Positions 22,537-23,557 of a stretch of DNA of 23,557 nt are shown piece by piece. The DNA lies in NCBI GenBank assembly GCA_900762245.1, contig CAAFFR010000149.1:1-23557 (forward strand), written 5' to 3'. Made by a program: the position numbers and the translations under genes. Under the pieces are notes generated by a model that was not told the DNA's origin, made no database searches, and saw nothing but the letters and a program-made list of their open reading frames with translations. Position 1 is the stretch's first letter. Every line of letters starts with the position of its first letter. This stretch comes from an uncultured Oscillospiraceae bacterium (GTDB lineage: Bacteria; Bacillota_A; Clostridia; Oscillospirales; Oscillospiraceae).

Positions 22537-23427
22537 TTACATTTGGGAAAAGTGAATCGTGATGCTCAGGACACCATCGCTGTAGGTGGCGGTGATAGTA
22601 CCACCCATCTGCTCTACCAGCGTCTTGGAAATCGCCAGACCCAAACCATTGGAGTTCCGGGCAGCTTCCACGGTGAAGAAACGGTCAAAGAGCTTGCCTA
22701 CCTGTACTTCGTTTAACTCTAGTGCAGTGTTGGAGAAAATGATTTCTCCGTTCTCCCGGAGTGTGATTGCCAAGTCACCGTCGCTGTATTTCAGTGCATT
22801 GTTGAGGATGTTGCTGAACACCCGGCCCAGGGCTTCCCGGTTGAGCTGGCGCACGATCCTACTTTCAGTAATATCGATTTCTGGCTGAATACCCCGGCTG
22901 GTAAGAGCACCATAAAAGGCGGCAATGCTTTCTTCCAGAACGCCGTTTACATGGACGGTTTCCAATGCCATCTCCTCCGTGGAGAGGATCACGGAATAGC
23001 GGAACAGTTCTTCTGTCAGCTGCTTCATGGCATCCACCCGGTTTTCAATCAGAGATAAGTACCGGGCGATATCTTCACTTTTTTCCTCCCGTTCCAGTAG
23101 ATCCAGATAGCCGCAGATGGCAGTCAGGGGTGTCCGCAGATCATGGGAGATATTTGTAACTGCTTCTTTCAGTTCACGGTCTCCGCTTAGATATTTGTGT
23201 CGCTGCTGGCGGAGCATGCGAAGCTGCACATTGATGTCTGCCGCCAGTTTTCGCATATAGGGGTCACGGGTGGAAATATCAATGAGAGTATTGGTGTCTA
23301 CCGTCAATCGGTCACGGAACGCTTCTGCAATCTCCTGTGCCGACTTGCGCAGAAACCAGACCTTTGCAGCAAGCACAAAGATAATCAGAAGCAATATTCC
23401 GATGATGATTAACAGCAGATGTTCCAT
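22537..23427 (-). CDS. Sensor histidine kinase, single N-terminal membrane segment
   Basis: A 296-aa two-component kinase. One hydrophobic segment spans residues 4-22, with almost nothing before it, so there is no external sensor domain. The dimerisation/phosphoacceptor region contains SHDLRTPLTAICGYLDL with H95. The ATPase domain has the N-box in NREALGRVFSNILNNALKYS, a DRFF F-box and the G-box NSNGLGLAISKTLVEQMGG. GAGGAC precedes the ATG. It starts 10 bases after the stop of an ABC-2-type permease-like gene, the arrangement seen in peptide-antibiotic sensing/export operons where the transporter helps sense the signal. Its response regulator is not in the window. Confidence 0.93.
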   Translation of the reverse strand: MEHLLLIIIGILLLIIFVLAAKVWFLRKSAQEIAEAFRDRLTVDTNTLIDISTRDPYMRKLAADINVQLRMLRQQRHKYLSGDRELKEAVTNISHDLRTPLTAICGYLDLLEREEKSEDIARYLSLIENRVDAMKQLTEELFRYSVILSTEEMALETVHVNGVLEESIAAFYGALTSRGIQPEIDITESRIVRQLNREALGRVFSNILNNALKYSDGDLAITLRENGEIIFSNTALELNEVQVGKLFDRFFTVEAARNSNGLGLAISKTLVEQMGGTITATYSDGVLSITIHFSQM

Positions 23428-23437
23428 AACAGTCCTC

Positions 23438-23557
23438 TTATTTTATATCTTTTTTACTGAACGAATAATACCCCAACACGGTAGAAACAACCAACACCAT
23501 AGCAGAGGTAAGCGGCCAGCGGGCATATCGGTCAAAATCGTATGCATAGAGGGAATA
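23438..23557 (-). CDS. C-terminal end of an ABC-2-type permease (gene runs off the window)
   Basis: The last 39 codons of a minus-strand frame: an aromatic/charged stretch, then the hydrophobic segment MVLVVSTVLGYYSF and the ending SKKDIK before TAA. A final membrane helix closed by F-x-K/R-K-D-x-K is usual for ABC-2 permease subunits. It is immediately upstream of the histidine kinase. The 5' part is outside the window, so the call rests on a short piece. Confidence 0.6.
   Translation of the reverse strand, partial: YSLYAYDFDRYARWPLTSAMVLVVSTVLGYYSFSKKDIK

Noticed and set aside
22514..22540. Possible terminator of the histidine-kinase gene (GCGT-TAGA-ACGC then CG and TTTTT)
   Set aside because: The stem is only four pairs and overlaps the stop codon; too weak to call.
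1..23557. CRISPR arrays, rRNA genes, complete insertion sequences or a replication origin
   Set aside because: No regularly spaced direct repeats, rRNA sequence, intact transposase or DnaA-box cluster was seen on either strand.

Overview
The window looks like a chromosomal segment of a GC-rich gut-type Clostridia bacterium (Bacillota, Oscillospiraceae-like). The pointers are the gene families (DnaD/DnaI-type primosome proteins, DapA-DapB-DapF, the S6-SSB-S18 operon, a DUF2461 protein), strong AGGAGG-type ribosome sites with TTGACA/TATAAT promoters, and many short palindromic intergenic repeats of the kind common in that family. Taxonomy is an inference from content. Most of the window is GC-rich; from about 17.5 kb to 22.5 kb it becomes clearly AT-rich, which marks an accessory region beside a tRNA-Leu gene.

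Layout. 1-1540 (+): end of a FecCD-type permease and its ATPase, closed by a two-way terminator shared with a tRNA-Leu(UAA) on the minus strand. 1717-5019 (-): a DnaD-like protein, a DnaC/DnaI-like helicase loader, an HAD phosphatase and, beyond a 194-bp palindromic element, a YfbR-type HD nucleotidase. 5348-8678 (+): an unusual ParB-like/BMP fusion protein, an overlapping metallophosphoesterase, and a DUF2461 protein. 8909-11418 (+): dapA-dapB-dapF for diaminopimelate/lysine, with a 101-bp inverted-repeat element between dapB and dapF. 11724-12826 (+): rpsF-ssb-rpsR with promoter, structured leader and terminator. 13045-17359: divergent GH13 alpha-glucosidase (-) and GH36 alpha-galactosidase (+) with back-to-back promoters, a likely oligosaccharide-use pair. 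17415-17500 (+): tRNA-Leu(CAA).

Accessory region. After the tRNA come a small DUF6061-like protein and then a divergent pair that is the most interesting part of the window. On the minus strand is a protein with the architecture of anti-phage dCTP deaminases (AvcD/DCD type), with a translationally linked 70-aa protein behind it. On the plus strand is a 583-aa protein that fuses an ABC/OLD-like ATPase to a class I SAM-dependent methyltransferase. The two promoters are back to back, six bases apart. The deaminase family is a known defence enzyme; I do not recognise the ATPase-methyltransferase partner as part of any named system. Next come what looks like a frameshifted small mobile-element gene with a perfect promoter, and at the right edge a sensor histidine kinase behind the end of an ABC-2-type permease gene (-).

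At least six palindromic repeats from three or more families sit between genes. One supplies the stop codon of the HAD gene, and one appears to have been interrupted by a piece of another family.
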